Shown piece after piece: positions 1 through 14,043 of a stretch of 64,000 bases of DNA. The notes below the pieces were generated by a model. It made no database searches. It was given only the letters and a program-made list of their open reading frames with translations, and was not told where the DNA came from. How positions within the stretch are numbered: position 1 is the stretch's first letter; the number at the start of each line of letters is the position of its first letter. Both the position numbers and the translations under genes were made by a program. The DNA lies in NCBI GenBank assembly GCA_015206785.1, contig JADEZQ010000002.1:1-64000 (forward strand), given 5' to 3'. This DNA comes from Quinella sp. 2Q5. GTDB lineage: Bacteria > Bacillota > Negativicutes > Selenomonadales > Selenomonadaceae.

Positions 1-6
1 TGCCAT
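1..6 (-). CDS. first two codons of the next fructose-operon gene (partial)
   Basis: An ATG at 6-4 followed by GCA sits just downstream of the PTS IIAB stop and is preceded by a GGAGG Shine-Dalgarno with suitable spacing, so another gene of the operon starts here and leaves the window. By analogy with fructose operons it could encode the membrane IIC component or HPr, but two codons cannot show which. Confidence 0.4.
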
Positions 7-22
7 GATAACTGTCCTCCGT

Positions 23-901
23 TTACGAGAAGATGCTCTTGATCTTGTTGAAGAGTTTTTCGCCGAGAGTCTCGTCGTCTTCGGTGGCGACGAACGGTTG
101 AGCTTGACCCGCCTCAATGCGCTTGAAGAGCTGTTCGGGCTTACGGATGCCGGTGTTGACGGCGGTTTGAATCATTTTCTTGCCGTTGAAGCGAGAGAGC
201 GGAACGCGCTTGCTTGCCGCGACGATGACGTAATCGGCGTTCTTGATTTCCTCGTCGGTCAGTGCATGATAGACGCCCGCCGCGCCGTGCACTTCCACGC
301 GAATGCTGAGGCCGAGTTTTTCTGCGCACTGCTTGAGGGATTCGCGAGCCATGAACGACGACGAAATTCCCGTGGGGCAGGCAGTGACGGCGATGATTTT
401 GGTGTTGGCAGAGACGTCGGGTTCGGGGGTTTCGGCTTTGGTGCGAGCGGCTTCCTTCTCGTCGATGATGCGGACGATGTCGGCGGGGGTTGCGGCTTTA
501 ATCAGAGCTTCCTTGAATTCGTCGTCCATCAAAAGCACCGCGAGGCGACCCATTGTGGTCATTGCGTCGTCGTTTGCCTTTTCGGGCGCGGCGAACAGGA
601 TCAGCAGACGCGCGGGCTTATCGTCGAGCGAATGGAAGTCGACGCCTTCGGGCACGGTGATGATGGAGATGGACGGCTTCTTGACGGAATTGTTTTGTGC
701 GTGAGGAGTTGCCAGCCCGTTTGCCAGACCCGTGGAGCCTTGAGCTTCGCGCTTGAGGATATCGCGCTTGACGATTGCCTTGTCCTTGATGGTGCCCGCC
801 GTCATAAGCAGATCGACGAGCATATCAATAGCTTCGTTCTTGTCGGAAGGGTGGACGTTGAGCGCGATGGATTTTTTCGAGATGAAGTTACTAATTTTCA
901 T
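23..901 (-). CDS. fruA: PTS fructose-type IIA-IIB protein
   Basis: This 292-residue cytoplasmic phosphocarrier of the fructose phosphotransferase system relays phosphate from HPr to incoming sugar. Residues 1-145 are a type-2 EIIA domain with the phosphorylatable His67 in LATPHAQ. Residues 168-270 are a fructose-type EIIB domain with the acceptor Cys175 in TACPTG. No membrane IIC domain is fused, so IIC should be separate, probably the gene that begins at position 6. It lies 36 bp after 1-phosphofructokinase, in one operon. The EIIA-EIIB order is the usual one and both active-site residues are present. Exact sugar preference (fructose or mannose) is inferred from fruK. Confidence 0.88.
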   Translation of the reverse strand: MKISNFISKKSIALNVHPSDKNEAIDMLVDLLMTAGTIKDKAIVKRDILKREAQGSTGLANGLATPHAQNNSVKKPSISIITVPEGVDFHSLDDKPARLLILFAAPEKANDDAMTTMGRLAVLLMDDEFKEALIKAATPADIVRIIDEKEAARTKAETPEPDVSANTKIIAVTACPTGISSSFMARESLKQCAEKLGLSIRVEVHGAAGVYHALTDEEIKNADYVIVAASKRVPLSRFNGKKMIQTAVNTGIRKPEQLFKRIEAGQAQPFVATEDDETLGEKLFNKIKSIFS

Positions 902-937
902 AAGGACACCGCCTTTGTCTTGGAATTGGCAAGGAGG

Positions 938-1852
938 TTACTTGTTGAGCGATTTGAGCAGAGCTTCGACTTCGGGACGCGTGGCGAGGTTTTCACTGAA
1001 CGCGGACGCCGAGCCCGTGCAAAGACCCATGAGGAACGCTTGCTTATAGTCACCGTTGCTTTCGGTATAGCCCGCGACAAAACCGGCGACCATCGAATCG
1101 CCCGCGCCGACGCTGTTGACGAGAGTGCCTTTGGGTGCTTCGGACTTGAAGAACGTTTCGCCGCCTTCGGGCACGAAGATTGCGCCGTCGCCCGCCATAG
1201 AGATGAGGACGTTGCGCGCGCCCATGTCCTGAAGTTTTTTGGCGTAGGTGACGATCTCTTCGTCGGTGGTGAGCTTGACGCCGAACATGTCGCCGAGTTC
1301 GTGGTTGTTCGGTTTAATCAGCCACGGATTGAACTTCAAGACCTTGAGCAACAGACCTTTCTCCGCGTCGACGACGAAACGGATGCCTTTGCCCTGCAAG
1401 CGCGAGAGCGTCTGTTCGTACATGTCGTCGGGCAGAGTGTTGGGGATGGAGCCGCTCAAGATCAACGTGTCGCCGTCTTTGAGCTGTTCAAGTTTGCGGA
1501 AGAGTTCTTCGCGTTTGGCTTCGCTGATTTTGGGACCCTGACCGTTGATTTCGGTTTCGACGTCCGCCTTGACCTTGACGTTGATGCGGGAGAACCCTTC
1601 GTCGAGCTTGACGAAATCATCGGCGGCGTTGAATTCGCGCAGCTGGCGGACGATCTCATCGCCTGTGAAGCCCGCAAGGAACCCCGTGGCGGTGGACTTG
1701 TGCCCCAGGTTTCCGAGCACGATTGAGACGTTGACGCCCTTGCCGCCGCCAAGAACCTGCTCATAGGTCACGCGGTTGATTGCGCCGGTGGTGAGCTTGT
1801 CGAGGCGAATGATGTAGTCAATCGCGGGATTGAACGTTACGGTGTAAATCAT
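938..1852 (-). CDS. fruK: 1-phosphofructokinase
   Basis: This 304-residue PfkB-family sugar kinase phosphorylates fructose 1-phosphate to fructose 1,6-bisphosphate in the cytoplasm. The N-terminus MIYTVTFNPAID is typical of FruK. The first PfkB signature GGGKGVNV lies at residues 35-42, and the second signature with the catalytic Asp, VGAGDS, lies near 247-252. The start is an ATG with a GAGGGGG ribosome site just upstream. It is the first gene of the operon, followed by the PTS IIAB gene. No DeoR/FruR regulator gene is visible here. LacC or 6-phosphofructokinase paralogues are alternatives, but the PTS neighbour favours FruK. Confidence 0.92.
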   Translation of the reverse strand: MIYTVTFNPAIDYIIRLDKLTTGAINRVTYEQVLGGGKGVNVSIVLGNLGHKSTATGFLAGFTGDEIVRQLREFNAADDFVKLDEGFSRINVKVKADVETEINGQGPKISEAKREELFRKLEQLKDGDTLILSGSIPNTLPDDMYEQTLSRLQGKGIRFVVDAEKGLLLKVLKFNPWLIKPNNHELGDMFGVKLTTDEEIVTYAKKLQDMGARNVLISMAGDGAIFVPEGGETFFKSEAPKGTLVNSVGAGDSMVAGFVAGYTESNGDYKQAFLMGLCTGSASAFSENLATRPEVEALLKSLNK

Positions 1853-1899
1853 CTACAGTTCCCCCTCATGAAAAAAAATGACTGAAAAATTCTGCGGCG

Positions 1900-1928
1900 A
1901 TTATACAACAGTGATGGTGACATTTCAA
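1900..1928 (-). promoter_or_regulatory. promoter of the fructose operon
   Basis: On the minus strand, TTGAAA (1928-1923) is followed after 17 bp by TATAAT (1905-1900), about 50 bp upstream of the fruK ATG. It is a good sigma-A-type match. No obvious operator palindrome was seen around it. Confidence 0.65.
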
Positions 1929-1994
1929 GGCGACGTTGGCTGAATTCTTGAACGGGCGGCGATATCGTGACGATTGTAATTGGCGGCGGCGGGG

Positions 1995-3623
1995 TCAAGC
2001 AGACTTGAAGATTCCGAGCTTGCGGAAGATTTTTATGCCGAACTTGCCGACCATCGGGATGCGAGCCATGTCCTCTTCGAGCAGTCCGCCGATTATCGCC
2101 AAGACCGCGACATAGACTGCGCCGCCCGCGAAGATTGCGCCGAACGTCGAGAAGATTTCCATGTGCCACTGCGCCGCCGTGATCTCGTAGAAAAATTTCA
2201 CGACCAGAGCCATCACGCCAGCCGCGCAGATTGTTTTGACGAGCTGACCGAGTTCGGGCTTATAGCCGATGTATTTGTGGATGAAGTACAGGTTGATGAA
2301 CGCCGCGACGCCCATATCGGCAGCCGTAGCCCAAGCCGCACCCATGATGCCCAGCGCGGGCATTGCCGTCAACGTCCAGTTCAAGACGACCTTTGCGGCG
2401 GCGGCGAGCACCATGTTAATCATTGGGATTGCCGTGTGACCGAGCCCTTGCAAAACGCCCGTGGAGACCTGATGTAGACCGAGCAAGACGATTGACACGG
2501 CGGAGATCATTACGGCGGGACCGGCACCCGGCGCGTTGTAGATCAGGCTTGCAATCGGCGTCGCCAAGAAGAACACGATGACGAACGCGGGGAAGCACAC
2601 GAAGTTGGAGATGCGCACGGCGGCGGCGGTGTTGCGGAAGATTCGATTGGTGTCTTTCAATGCACGCGCCTCTGATATCGCGGGGACGATGGATACCGCC
2701 AAAGACGCCGTCAAAATCGTCGCCAGGTTCACCAGCGGCACCGCCATGCCCGTCAGGTAACCGAACAGCTCCGTCGCCTGGTGCACCGAGTAACCCGCGA
2801 CCTCCAGCCTCTGCGGCACGATCATCAAGTCCAAATTCGACACGACGGGCAACATGATTGACGCCGCGCTCACGGGCAGAGCCAGCTTGAAAATCCGCTT
2901 GATGATGGCGAGCGTCGGTTCATTGGCGGTTTCAGGCTTCGGCTTCAAGTCCGCGCCGTATGTCTGTTCAATTTCGCGGTTGAGCTTGATGTGGAAGTAA
3001 ATCAGCACGATGAGCCCCGTGACTGCCCCAGCCAACGCACCGAGACTTGCGCCCGCCGCCGCGTAATCCAGCCCCCACGGCAAGAAGAAATCCGCCAGCA
3101 AGATCATCACAATCACGCGGAAGATTTGTTCGACGATTTGGCTGACTGCCGTCGGTGTCATTCTCTGCCAGCCCTGCAGATATCCGCGGCTAGACGCCAG
3201 GAACGTCACGAAGAAAATCGTCGGAGCCAGAGCCACGACCGACATGTAAGCGCGCGGGTCACGAATGAATTGCCAATCAATCAGCCAGCGCGCGGAAAAA
3301 TATGTCAGCACCGAAAAAAATATCCCCGTGAAGAGCATCAGCACCAACGAGATTCTGAACACGCGCCGCGCACCCCAAATGTCCTTGAGGGCGACGCGCT
3401 CGGCGGTGATGATTGATATCGCCACGGGCACGCCCGCCTGTGAGACCGTCAGCGCGAAGAAATATATCGGAAACGCCATCTGATAGAGCCCGATGCCTTC
3501 GCCGCCGAGGATTCGCGAAACGAATATCCAGTTCAACGAGCCGATTACCTTGACGACAAAACTCGCCACCGTCAGGATGAACGTGCCCTTCAGGAATTTT
3601 TCGCTTGATTTTGTTTCTGCCAT
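1995..3623 (-). CDS. polysaccharide/lipid-linked saccharide flippase, MOP superfamily (SpoVB/PST type)
   Basis: This 542-residue polytopic inner-membrane protein is of the MATE-like MOP superfamily. Such proteins flip lipid-linked oligosaccharides or peptidoglycan precursors. It begins MAETKSSEKFLKGTFILT, typical of SpoVB-like Firmicutes flippases, and shows about 12-14 hydrophobic segments separated by short charged loops such as KLNREIEQTYGADLKPKPE. I chose the ATG at 3623 because AAGGTG lies 6 bp upstream. A longer open frame would run into the promoter of the divergent gene. It is monocistronic, with a 142-bp gap before fruK. The substrate cannot be told from sequence; MurJ-like lipid II transport is an alternative. 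Confidence 0.82.
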   Translation of the reverse strand: MAETKSSEKFLKGTFILTVASFVVKVIGSLNWIFVSRILGGEGIGLYQMAFPIYFFALTVSQAGVPVAISIITAERVALKDIWGARRVFRISLVLMLFTGIFFSVLTYFSARWLIDWQFIRDPRAYMSVVALAPTIFFVTFLASSRGYLQGWQRMTPTAVSQIVEQIFRVIVMILLADFFLPWGLDYAAAGASLGALAGAVTGLIVLIYFHIKLNREIEQTYGADLKPKPETANEPTLAIIKRIFKLALPVSAASIMLPVVSNLDLMIVPQRLEVAGYSVHQATELFGYLTGMAVPLVNLATILTASLAVSIVPAISEARALKDTNRIFRNTAAAVRISNFVCFPAFVIVFFLATPIASLIYNAPGAGPAVMISAVSIVLLGLHQVSTGVLQGLGHTAIPMINMVLAAAAKVVLNWTLTAMPALGIMGAAWATAADMGVAAFINLYFIHKYIGYKPELGQLVKTICAAGVMALVVKFFYEITAAQWHMEIFSTFGAIFAGGAVYVAVLAIIGGLLEEDMARIPMVGKFGIKIFRKLGIFKSA

Positions 3624-3668
3624 TTGTCGCACCTTGTTTAGGTTTTTGGTGCTATCTTCGCCGCGATG

Positions 3669-3677
3669 TGTTATAAT
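3669..3677 (+). promoter_or_regulatory. extended -10 promoter
   Basis: TGTTATAAT is an extended -10 (TG-N-TATAAT) 37 bp upstream of the GTG start at 3715. There is no convincing -35. The same TGTGTTATAAT string recurs at 18955 and on the minus strand near 62236. Confidence 0.6.
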
Positions 3678-3714
3678 CCTTTCAGCAGCGACGATTTTAA
3701 AGGAGCGATTTGGC

Positions 3715-4491
3715 GTGGAGATTAACTTGGTGGAATTCAACACGGACATCGGCAAGACGAAACCCGAAAATTTTGTTCACGCCGAAACCGCCTGTCCATT
3801 CTGCGACGTGAAGCATTTGACCGGCATCATAGAGACCGAAGGCGACATCATCTTTCTGCGCAACAAGTACAACGTCATCGGCGGAGCGGATCAGTTCGTG
3901 CTGATTGAGGGGCGCGAATGCTCAACCGATATGCCCGACTATCCGCGGGAGAAAATGCGCCGCGTCATTCGCATGGGCGTCAGGCAGTGGAAAAATCTTC
4001 TCGCCTCCGGCAAGTACGAAGAAGTTCTGTTCTTCAAGAACTACGGGCTGATGTCGGGCGGGACCCTTCGCCATCCGCACATGCAATTGGTCGGCTTCCC
4101 GCGTCTGAAGTCGGAACTGCTCTTCGACGAGGCAGAACTCAGCGGCATTGTCATTGACGAACGCGACGGCGTGCAGTTCAACATCTCCAATTGCCCGCGC
4201 GTGGGTTTCGGCGAGCTCAACGTCGTCTGCCAAAGCGGCGGCAGTTTGGATCGGCTGGCGGATTATCTGCAGGTCGGCGTTCATTGGGCGATGAATCACT
4301 TCAGCCGCAAGTGCACCAGCTACAACATCTTCTTCTATCGCCGCGGTGAAAAAATTTTCGCCAAGGTGATGCCGCGCTACGCAACGAGCCCCTACTTCGT
4401 CGGCTACAACATCCACTTCCTGCCCAACAACGTCGCCCGCATTGCCGACGAGATTCGACAACTTTACTCGGACGCGTTGTCCGCCACGTGA
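3715..4491 (+). CDS. DUF4931 / galactose-1-phosphate uridylyltransferase-like HIT-fold protein
   Basis: This 258-residue protein has two GalT-like hallmarks: an N-terminal CPFC zinc-type motif and a HIT-type active-site motif, GGTLRHPHMQLVGFP, in which His-Pro-His-x-Gln would carry the nucleotidyl intermediate. It is shorter than genuine GalT (about 350-500 residues) and resembles DUF4931 proteins of Firmicutes. A nucleotidyl-transfer or hydrolysis reaction is likely, but the substrate is unknown. The start is the GTG at 3715, with AGGAG 9 bp upstream; longer frames would overlap the promoter. It is monocistronic and followed by a bidirectional terminator shared with rpoC. Confidence 0.72.
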   Translation: MEINLVEFNTDIGKTKPENFVHAETACPFCDVKHLTGIIETEGDIIFLRNKYNVIGGADQFVLIEGRECSTDMPDYPREKMRRVIRMGVRQWKNLLASGKYEEVLFFKNYGLMSGGTLRHPHMQLVGFPRLKSELLFDEAELSGIVIDERDGVQFNISNCPRVGFGELNVVCQSGGSLDRLADYLQVGVHWAMNHFSRKCTSYNIFFYRRGEKIFAKVMPRYATSPYFVGYNIHFLPNNVARIADEIRQLYSDALSAT

Positions 4492-4494
4492 CGC

Positions 4495-4527
4495 AAAAAA
4501 AAATCCCCGCATGTCGCGGGGATTTTT
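4495..4527. terminator. bidirectional terminator between DUF4931 gene and rpoC
   Basis: ATCCCCGC and GCGGGGAT form a perfect 8-bp stem around ATGTC, flanked by an A-run on the left and a T-run on the right. It can therefore end transcripts from both converging genes. Confidence 0.85.
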
Positions 4528-4548
4528 AATTTCGGAATTTATCAGCCG

Positions 4549-8475
<3,927 letters not shown>

Positions 8476-8505
8476 GGTAGACCTCCTATAGGTGCTAATC
8501 GGCTG

Positions 8506-11500
8506 TTATTCGTCGTCGGGGTCGGATTCGGAGTCGGTTTCGGATTCGATCCTGTCGAAGTTCAAATCCTCGGCTGAAGCGTTTTCCAGGTCGTTGAAGG
8601 AAATTATTTCGGCGTCAATGTTATCGTCGGGCATTGGGAAGAACTGATCCTCTTCGGTGGGCGGCGGCGGTGGTGGTTCTTTGGCGGGGGGCAAGTCGTC
8701 GTCGTCGTGGATGAGAATTTCGTTTGCGTCGGGGCTGAGGACGCGGATATCGAGCCCGATGGATTGCAGTTCCTTGATGAGCACCTTGAAAGATTCCGGC
8801 AGACCGGGCGTGGGGATGTTGAGCCCCTTGACGATGGCTTCGTAGGCTTTGACGCGCCCTTGAACGTCGTCGGATTTGACGGTGAGGATCTCTTGCAAGC
8901 TGAAGGCCGCGCCGTAAGCTTCAAGAGCCCAAACTTCCATTTCGCCGAAACGCTGACCGCCGAACTGAGCTTTGCCGCCGAGGGGTTGTTGCGTGACGAG
9001 GCTGTAGGGTCCCGTGGAGCGGGCGTGAATTTTATCGTCAACAAGGTGATGGAGTTTGAGCATGTAAACGGTGCCGACGGTGACGGGGTTATCGAACGGC
9101 AAGCCCGTTCTGCCGTCAAAGAGCGTCGTCTTGCCTGAGGCGTTGAGTCCCGCGGCGTTTAGGGCTTCGGAGATGTCGGAGTCGCGTGCGCCGTCGAAAA
9201 CGGGCGTGGCAATCATCAACGGGGAATCATCTACGTCGGAGTTGTCGTGGTTGACGGCATTGATGAACGCGCGCTTGTCGGACTTTTTGAGCGCGAAGCC
9301 CAAATGAGATTCGAGGATCTGCCCGATGTTCATGCGGCTGGGCACGCCGAGAGGATTGAGCACGATATCGACGGGGGTGCCATCCGGCAGGAATGGCATA
9401 TCCTCTTGCCTGCGGATATCTGAGACGACGCCTTTGTTGCCGTGGCGACCGCTCATCTTGTCGCCGACGGAAATCTTTCGTTTCTGGGCGATGAACACAC
9501 GAACCTGCAAGATGACGCCGGGCGGCAGGTCGGCACTTTCGCGGCTGAAGCGATGAACGGCGACAACCAGACCGTGTTGACCGTGGGGCAGGCGTAAGCT
9601 TGAATCGCGAACTTCGCGGGCCTTCTCGCCGAAGATTGCGCGCAGGAGCCTTTCTTCCGCGCTCAATTCGGTTTCGCCTTTGGGGGTGACTTTGCCGACG
9701 AGGATATCGCCCGCACGCACGAAGGTACCGATGGCGATGATGCCTTCGGAGTCGAGCGAACTCAAGCTGTCTTCGGAAAGATTGGGAATGTCGCGGGTGA
9801 TTTCTTCGGCACCGAGCTTGGTATCGCGGGCGTCGCACTGATATTCCTCAATGTGAATCGAAGTGAAGATATCGCGCTTGAGCAGGTTTTCGTTGAGGAG
9901 GATGGCGTCTTCGTAGTTGTAGCCTTCCCACGGCATATAGGCGACGGTGATGTTGAAGCCGAGAGCAAGTTCGCCTTCGGCGGTGGCGGGTCCGTCGGCA
10001 AGGGGCTGTTTCTCGTCGACGTGCTGTCCTTCGGAGACGATGGGAACTTGATTGATGCAGGTGCCCTGGTTGGAGCGTTGATACTTGAGCAAGTCATAAG
10101 TGGTCAAGCCGCCGTCGTCGTTCCTGACGATAATTTTGTCGGCGTCCACGTAGGTGACGGTGCCACCGCGCTTTGCCAGAACCATAACACCCGAATCGCA
10201 AGCGGCCTTGTATTCCATGCCCGTGCCGACGAGCGGAGCTTGAGTCTTGACCAACGGCACTGCCTGACGTTGCATGTTGGCACCCATGAGCGCACGGTTG
10301 GCGTCGTCGTTTTCAAGGAAGGGGATGAGCGCGGTGGCGATGGACACGACTTGCTTGGGGCTAACGTCCATGTAATCCACGCGTTCGCGGGTGACTTTGG
10401 TGGTCTCCTCGTTGACGCGGGCAGTGACGCGTTCGTTGACAAACCAGTCGTTCTGATCCAAAGGCTCGTTCGCCTGAGCGATAACCATGCTCTCTTCCTC
10501 GTCGGCGGTCATGTAGCGGACTTGGTTGGTGACGCGATTGTTGGCTTTGTCGACTTTGCGATAGGGCGTTTCGATGAAGCCGTATTCATTGACGCGGGCG
10601 TAATTGGCGAGCGAACCGATGAGCCCGATGTTCGGACCTTCAGGCGTCTCAATAGGGCACATTCTGCCGTAGTGAGAGTTGTGAACGTCGCGCACTTCAA
10701 AGCCCGCGCGTTCACGGCTGAGACCGCCGGGACCGAGTGCCGACAGACGCCGCTTGTGCGTGAGTTCGGACAGCGGGTTATGCTGATCCATGAACTGCGA
10801 CAACTGCGACGAGCCGAAGAATTCTTTCAGCGCGGCGACTACGGGGCGGATATTAATCAAGTTCTGCGGCGTCACTATCTCTGCGTCCTGCGTCGTCATT
10901 CGTTCGCGAACCACGCGTTCCATTCGGCTCATGCCCAGGCGGAATTGATTCTGCAACAATTCTCCGACCGAGCGCACGCGCCTGTTGCCGAGGTGGTCAA
11001 TGTCGTCGACTGTGCCAACCGAGCTCATCAGGTCATAGATGTAGGATATCGAGCTGAGGATATCGGCTATGCTCAACGTCCGCTTGTCCTTGGCAGTCGT
11101 CGGCGAGCACAGCATCGTGTAATTTCCGTGCGCACTTTTTATGCGCAACTTTATCGGCGTCAGGTAGCCGCGTTCGTTTGATTCGAGCCCGAAGATTTCG
11201 GCTTCGCGTGCGCTGTCCACGGAGTCTAGCATTTGGCGGGTGACTTCCACATCGGCGGGGATGAGAACTTCGCCGGTCTCAAGGTCTATCAAATCTTCCG
11301 CCAGAACTTTTCCCAACAGACGACGTTTCCAGCCGAGCTTCTTGGTGATTTTGTAGCGACCGACGCCTGCCAGGTCATAGCGGCGCGGGTCAAAGAATTG
11401 GCTGTTGAGCAACGATGCGCAGTTTTCCGCACTGGGAGGTTCGCCGGGTCTCAGTCTGTTGTATATCCCGATTAAAGCTTTTTCGCGATTATCCTCGTTG

Positions 11501-12291
11501 CTTTTGTGTTCGGCGTCGAGTTGGTCTATCAGAGCCTTGTAGCCCGCCGCCAGAGTATTTTTGTCGTCGAGCTCAACGAGTTCATCTAAGCGGCGTTTGC
11601 AATTGGTCAAGCGGTCTTCGTCGGGGGAATCTTCGCCTTTGCCCTGCAGAAAATATTCCACGTCGAAAAGGTCAAGGATGCTCTCGTTCGTTGCGTATTC
11701 AAGGGCGCGGATGAAATAGGTGACGGGCATTTTGCGCGTCCGGTCGATTCGCACGCTTAGGGCACCCGACGAGTCCGTTTCCAATTCAATCCAGGCACCG
11801 CGGTTTGGGATGACTGTTGCCGTGTAGATGGGCTTGCCTGTTTGGTCAATGGTCTTTTCGTAATATGCACCGGGTGAGCGCACCAATTGGCTGACGATTA
11901 CGCGTTCGGCACCGTTGATGATGAAGGTGCCCGTCTCCGTCATTATGGGGAAGTCTCCCATGAAGACCTCTTGCTCTTTGACGGAGCCCTTCGTCTTGTT
12001 GCGCAACTTGACTTTAACGCGAACAGGTGCTGCATAGGTTCCGTCCCGACGCTTGCATTCTTCCAGGGTGTATTTGCTTTCGCCGAACGTGAAGCCTTCG
12101 AAAAACAATTCCAGGTTACCCGTGAAGTCCGCGATTGGCGAGATGTCCCTGAAGATTTCTTCCAGACCCTCTTTCTTGAACCAGTCGTAAGAGTTGCGCT
12201 GGATATCCAACAGATGCGGCATCTCCATGACTTCTTTTATCCTGGCGTAGCTGTAGCGCGTTCGTTTACCCACTTTGACAGGACTTAACAT
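8506..12291 (-). CDS. rpoB: DNA-directed RNA polymerase subunit beta
   Basis: This 1261-residue core subunit begins [18 protein letters not shown]. It contains the rifampicin-pocket region ([21 protein letters not shown]) and the C-terminal [25 protein letters not shown] block that contacts beta'. Past the usual end there is an extra tail of about 90 residues, rich in Asp, Glu and Pro with a run of prolines. I prefer the ATG at 12291, with AAGGGG 11 bp upstream, over the GTG at 12303, which abuts the ribosome site. The gene has its own promoter; rplJ/rplL are not adjacent. The tail is the one unusual trait; its role is unknown. Confidence 0.98.
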   Translation of the reverse strand: MLSPVKVGKRTRYSYARIKEVMEMPHLLDIQRNSYDWFKKEGLEEIFRDISPIADFTGNLELFFEGFTFGESKYTLEECKRRDGTYAAPVRVKVKLRNKTKGSVKEQEVFMGDFPIMTETGTFIINGAERVIVSQLVRSPGAYYEKTIDQTGKPIYTATVIPNRGAWIELETDSSGALSVRIDRTRKMPVTYFIRALEYATNESILDLFDVEYFLQGKGEDSPDEDRLTNCKRRLDELVELDDKNTLAAGYKALIDQLDAEHKSNEDNREKALIGIYNRLRPGEPPSAENCASLLNSQFFDPRRYDLAGVGRYKITKKLGWKRRLLGKVLAEDLIDLETGEVLIPADVEVTRQMLDSVDSAREAEIFGLESNERGYLTPIKLRIKSAHGNYTMLCSPTTAKDKRTLSIADILSSISYIYDLMSSVGTVDDIDHLGNRRVRSVGELLQNQFRLGMSRMERVVRERMTTQDAEIVTPQNLINIRPVVAALKEFFGSSQLSQFMDQHNPLSELTHKRRLSALGPGGLSRERAGFEVRDVHNSHYGRMCPIETPEGPNIGLIGSLANYARVNEYGFIETPYRKVDKANNRVTNQVRYMTADEEESMVIAQANEPLDQNDWFVNERVTARVNEETTKVTRERVDYMDVSPKQVVSIATALIPFLENDDANRALMGANMQRQAVPLVKTQAPLVGTGMEYKAACDSGVMVLAKRGGTVTYVDADKIIVRNDDGGLTTYDLLKYQRSNQGTCINQVPIVSEGQHVDEKQPLADGPATAEGELALGFNITVAYMPWEGYNYEDAILLNENLLKRDIFTSIHIEEYQCDARDTKLGAEEITRDIPNLSEDSLSSLDSEGIIAIGTFVRAGDILVGKVTPKGETELSAEERLLRAIFGEKAREVRDSSLRLPHGQHGLVVAVHRFSRESADLPPGVILQVRVFIAQKRKISVGDKMSGRHGNKGVVSDIRRQEDMPFLPDGTPVDIVLNPLGVPSRMNIGQILESHLGFALKKSDKRAFINAVNHDNSDVDDSPLMIATPVFDGARDSDISEALNAAGLNASGKTTLFDGRTGLPFDNPVTVGTVYMLKLHHLVDDKIHARSTGPYSLVTQQPLGGKAQFGGQRFGEMEVWALEAYGAAFSLQEILTVKSDDVQGRVKAYEAIVKGLNIPTPGLPESFKVLIKELQSIGLDIRVLSPDANEILIHDDDDLPPAKEPPPPPPTEEDQFFPMPDDNIDAEIISFNDLENASAEDLNFDRIESETDSESDPDDE

Positions 12292-12326
12292 TAAAGCCGT
12301 CACCCCTTTAAGTTACTTAGCGATTG

Positions 12327-12355
12327 ATAATAACACAAAGAATCCGTCAAGTCAA
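12327..12355 (-). promoter_or_regulatory. rpoBC promoter
   Basis: On the minus strand, TTGACT (12355-12350), a 17-bp spacer and TATTAT (12332-12327) preceded by TGTGT lie 36 bp upstream of rpoB. It is back-to-back with the tRNA promoter. Confidence 0.75.
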
Positions 12356-12362
12356 ATCCCGC

Positions 12363-12391
12363 TTGACGGAAACCTTGCGACGTGCTAAACT
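12363..12391 (+). promoter_or_regulatory. tRNA-Arg promoter
   Basis: TTGACG (12363-12368), a 17-bp spacer and TAAACT (12386-12391) lie immediately before the tRNA, which starts at 12401. Confidence 0.7.
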
Positions 12392-12400
12392 TACCCACGT

Positions 12401-12477
12401 GCGGTTGTAGCTCAGCAGGATAGAGCAACTGCCTCCTAAGCAGTAGGTCGCGCGTTCGAATCGCGCCAATCGCACCA
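12401..12477 (+). tRNA. tRNA-Arg (anticodon CCT)
   Basis: All four arms fold. The acceptor arms are GCGGTTG and CAATCGC with one G-T pair, and the D stem is GCTC/GAGC. The anticodon stem is ACTGC/GCAGT with loop CTCCTAA, giving anticodon CCT. The T arm is GCGCG-TTCGAAT-CGCGC, and the 3' CCA is encoded. It reads AGG, a rare arginine codon in this GC-rich window. Confidence 0.95.
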
Positions 12478-12491
12478 AGCCGAAAACAATC

Positions 12492-12510
12492 GCCCCGCGC
12501 AGGGGCTTTT
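12492..12510 (+). terminator. terminator after tRNA-Arg
   Basis: GCCCC and GGGGC form a 5-bp stem around GCGCA, followed by TTTT, 15 bp after the tRNA CCA. Confidence 0.65.
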
Positions 12511-12517
12511 ATATTTG

Positions 12518-14038
12518 TCAGATGAGAGCTTGCCCGAAGTAAATCACGCAACCCATCAACAAGATGAACGGCACGTAAACTTTGACGGCGAACTTCATAA
12601 TTTGAGATTCGACGCCGAAAGCACCGACGGCCGCCGCGCCGATTGCGATGGACTGCGGGGAAATGATTTTGCCGACGCACGAGCCCGAAGCGTTCGCCGA
12701 GGCTATCCACGCTTGAGCGGTTTCACTCATGCCGATTGCCAAAGCCGCGTCGACTTGCAGTTTGCTCAAGAGAACGCAGCTTGACGTTGCCGAGCCGGTG
12801 ATAAACGCGCCGATTGAGCCGATTAGCGGCGATATGAACGGATAGAAATTGCCCGTAGCCGCGACCGTAGTATTTGCAATAGCCATAGTCATGCCGCTGT
12901 AGCCCATGATGCGAGCCGTGGCGATAATCGTGATGATCGTGATAAACGTCGGAACCAGCGTTTTAACCGTGCGATTAAGGACGTTAGCCATATCGCCGAC
13001 AGAGGCTTTGTTGACGAAGCCGGCGATGACCGCTGACACAAAGAGGATTGTCGGCGTCGTTATCCATTGGAACGAAGTCGGCGCGGCGTCCGGACCGGTA
13101 TAAATCATAACTTTGGTAACTACGGTTTTCAACACGGCGGAAACGGCGGGTATGGAGCAGATAACCAAGAAAACGAATATCAGCAGGAACACCAGCCACG
13201 CACGCACAGCCTCACCGGTGGTTATGGAAAAGTTTTCGTCGTAGCCGTCAATTTCGTATTCGGGGTCTTTAATCGGGAATTTTTTTGCGTAGACAACGAG
13301 CAGTGCCATGGAGCATACGGCACCGCCGATACCCGCCAAGTCCGCGCCCATTGTGGCGGCTCCGAGCACCGAGGGTACGCAAAATCCCAAACCGCCGATT
13401 AAACACGCGGGAATCATTCCCCTCAAACATTTAAAGCCGCCGAAAGCGATGAGCATGATAAACGGCATAAGCACAACCATGAGGCCCAGTTGCAACGTCG
13501 TATACGTGGCGATTTGCAGCGCGTCAAAGTTGGTGAGCTTGGCAAGAGTCGTCAGCGGCAGCCCGACCGAGCCGAACGAACTCATTGCGGCGTTGGAGAC
13601 CAGGCAGGCGATAACGGCGTTGACGGGCGGAACGCCGACTGTAACCAACATGCTCGCGCCGATTGCGACCGCCGTCCCGAAGCCCGACATACACTCAAGA
13701 AACGCACCGAAGCCCCACGCGATGATGAGTATCAACATGCGCTTATCGGTGCTGACCGAAGAGAGCATGTCTTTGATTTTGTCCATGCCGCCGGTGTGCA
13801 CCGTCAAGTTGTACGCGAAAATCGCCGACACGATGACGCCGAGGATCGGCCATATCGCCATGAGCGCGCCTTCGAATGTGCCGCTTACTACATCTTGCAA
13901 CGGCATTTCGAAAAATTGCCACGCCACGACGAACGCGATAATCAGCGCGATGGGGCACGCCTTCCACGCCGGCAATTTCAAGACGCTAAGCGCGACGATT
14001 AGCCATAGAATTGGTGCTAACCCTTCAATAAACAACAA
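12518..14038 (-). CDS. lctP: L-lactate permease family transporter
   Basis: This roughly 506-residue polytopic inner-membrane carrier of the LctP family probably moves lactate or glycolate with protons. About 13 hydrophobic segments are visible. Family motifs include ECMSGFGTAVAIGASML near residues 120-140 and GSATSSCVLLSKLQ and ISPQSIAIG towards the C-terminus. The start is a TTG (14038, or the adjacent 14035) with AAAGGA about 9 bp upstream; longer frames overlap rluD in another phase. It lies 5 bp downstream of rluD and is probably translationally coupled. A second paralogue starts beyond the right edge of the window (63451-64000). Confidence 0.88.
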   Translation of the reverse strand: MLFIEGLAPILWLIVALSVLKLPAWKACPIALIIAFVVAWQFFEMPLQDVVSGTFEGALMAIWPILGVIVSAIFAYNLTVHTGGMDKIKDMLSSVSTDKRMLILIIAWGFGAFLECMSGFGTAVAIGASMLVTVGVPPVNAVIACLVSNAAMSSFGSVGLPLTTLAKLTNFDALQIATYTTLQLGLMVVLMPFIMLIAFGGFKCLRGMIPACLIGGLGFCVPSVLGAATMGADLAGIGGAVCSMALLVVYAKKFPIKDPEYEIDGYDENFSITTGEAVRAWLVFLLIFVFLVICSIPAVSAVLKTVVTKVMIYTGPDAAPTSFQWITTPTILFVSAVIAGFVNKASVGDMANVLNRTVKTLVPTFITIITIIATARIMGYSGMTMAIANTTVAATGNFYPFISPLIGSIGAFITGSATSSCVLLSKLQVDAALAIGMSETAQAWIASANASGSCVGKIISPQSIAIGAAAVGAFGVESQIMKFAVKVYVPFILLMGCVIYFGQALI

Positions 14039-14043
14039 TCTCC

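Noticed and set aside
5..1726. Long open frame (573 codons) on the plus strand over fruK and the PTS gene
   Set aside because: It is the antisense shadow of two well-identified genes. Strong G/C third-position bias keeps the opposite strand open; there is no ribosome site and no recognisable domain.
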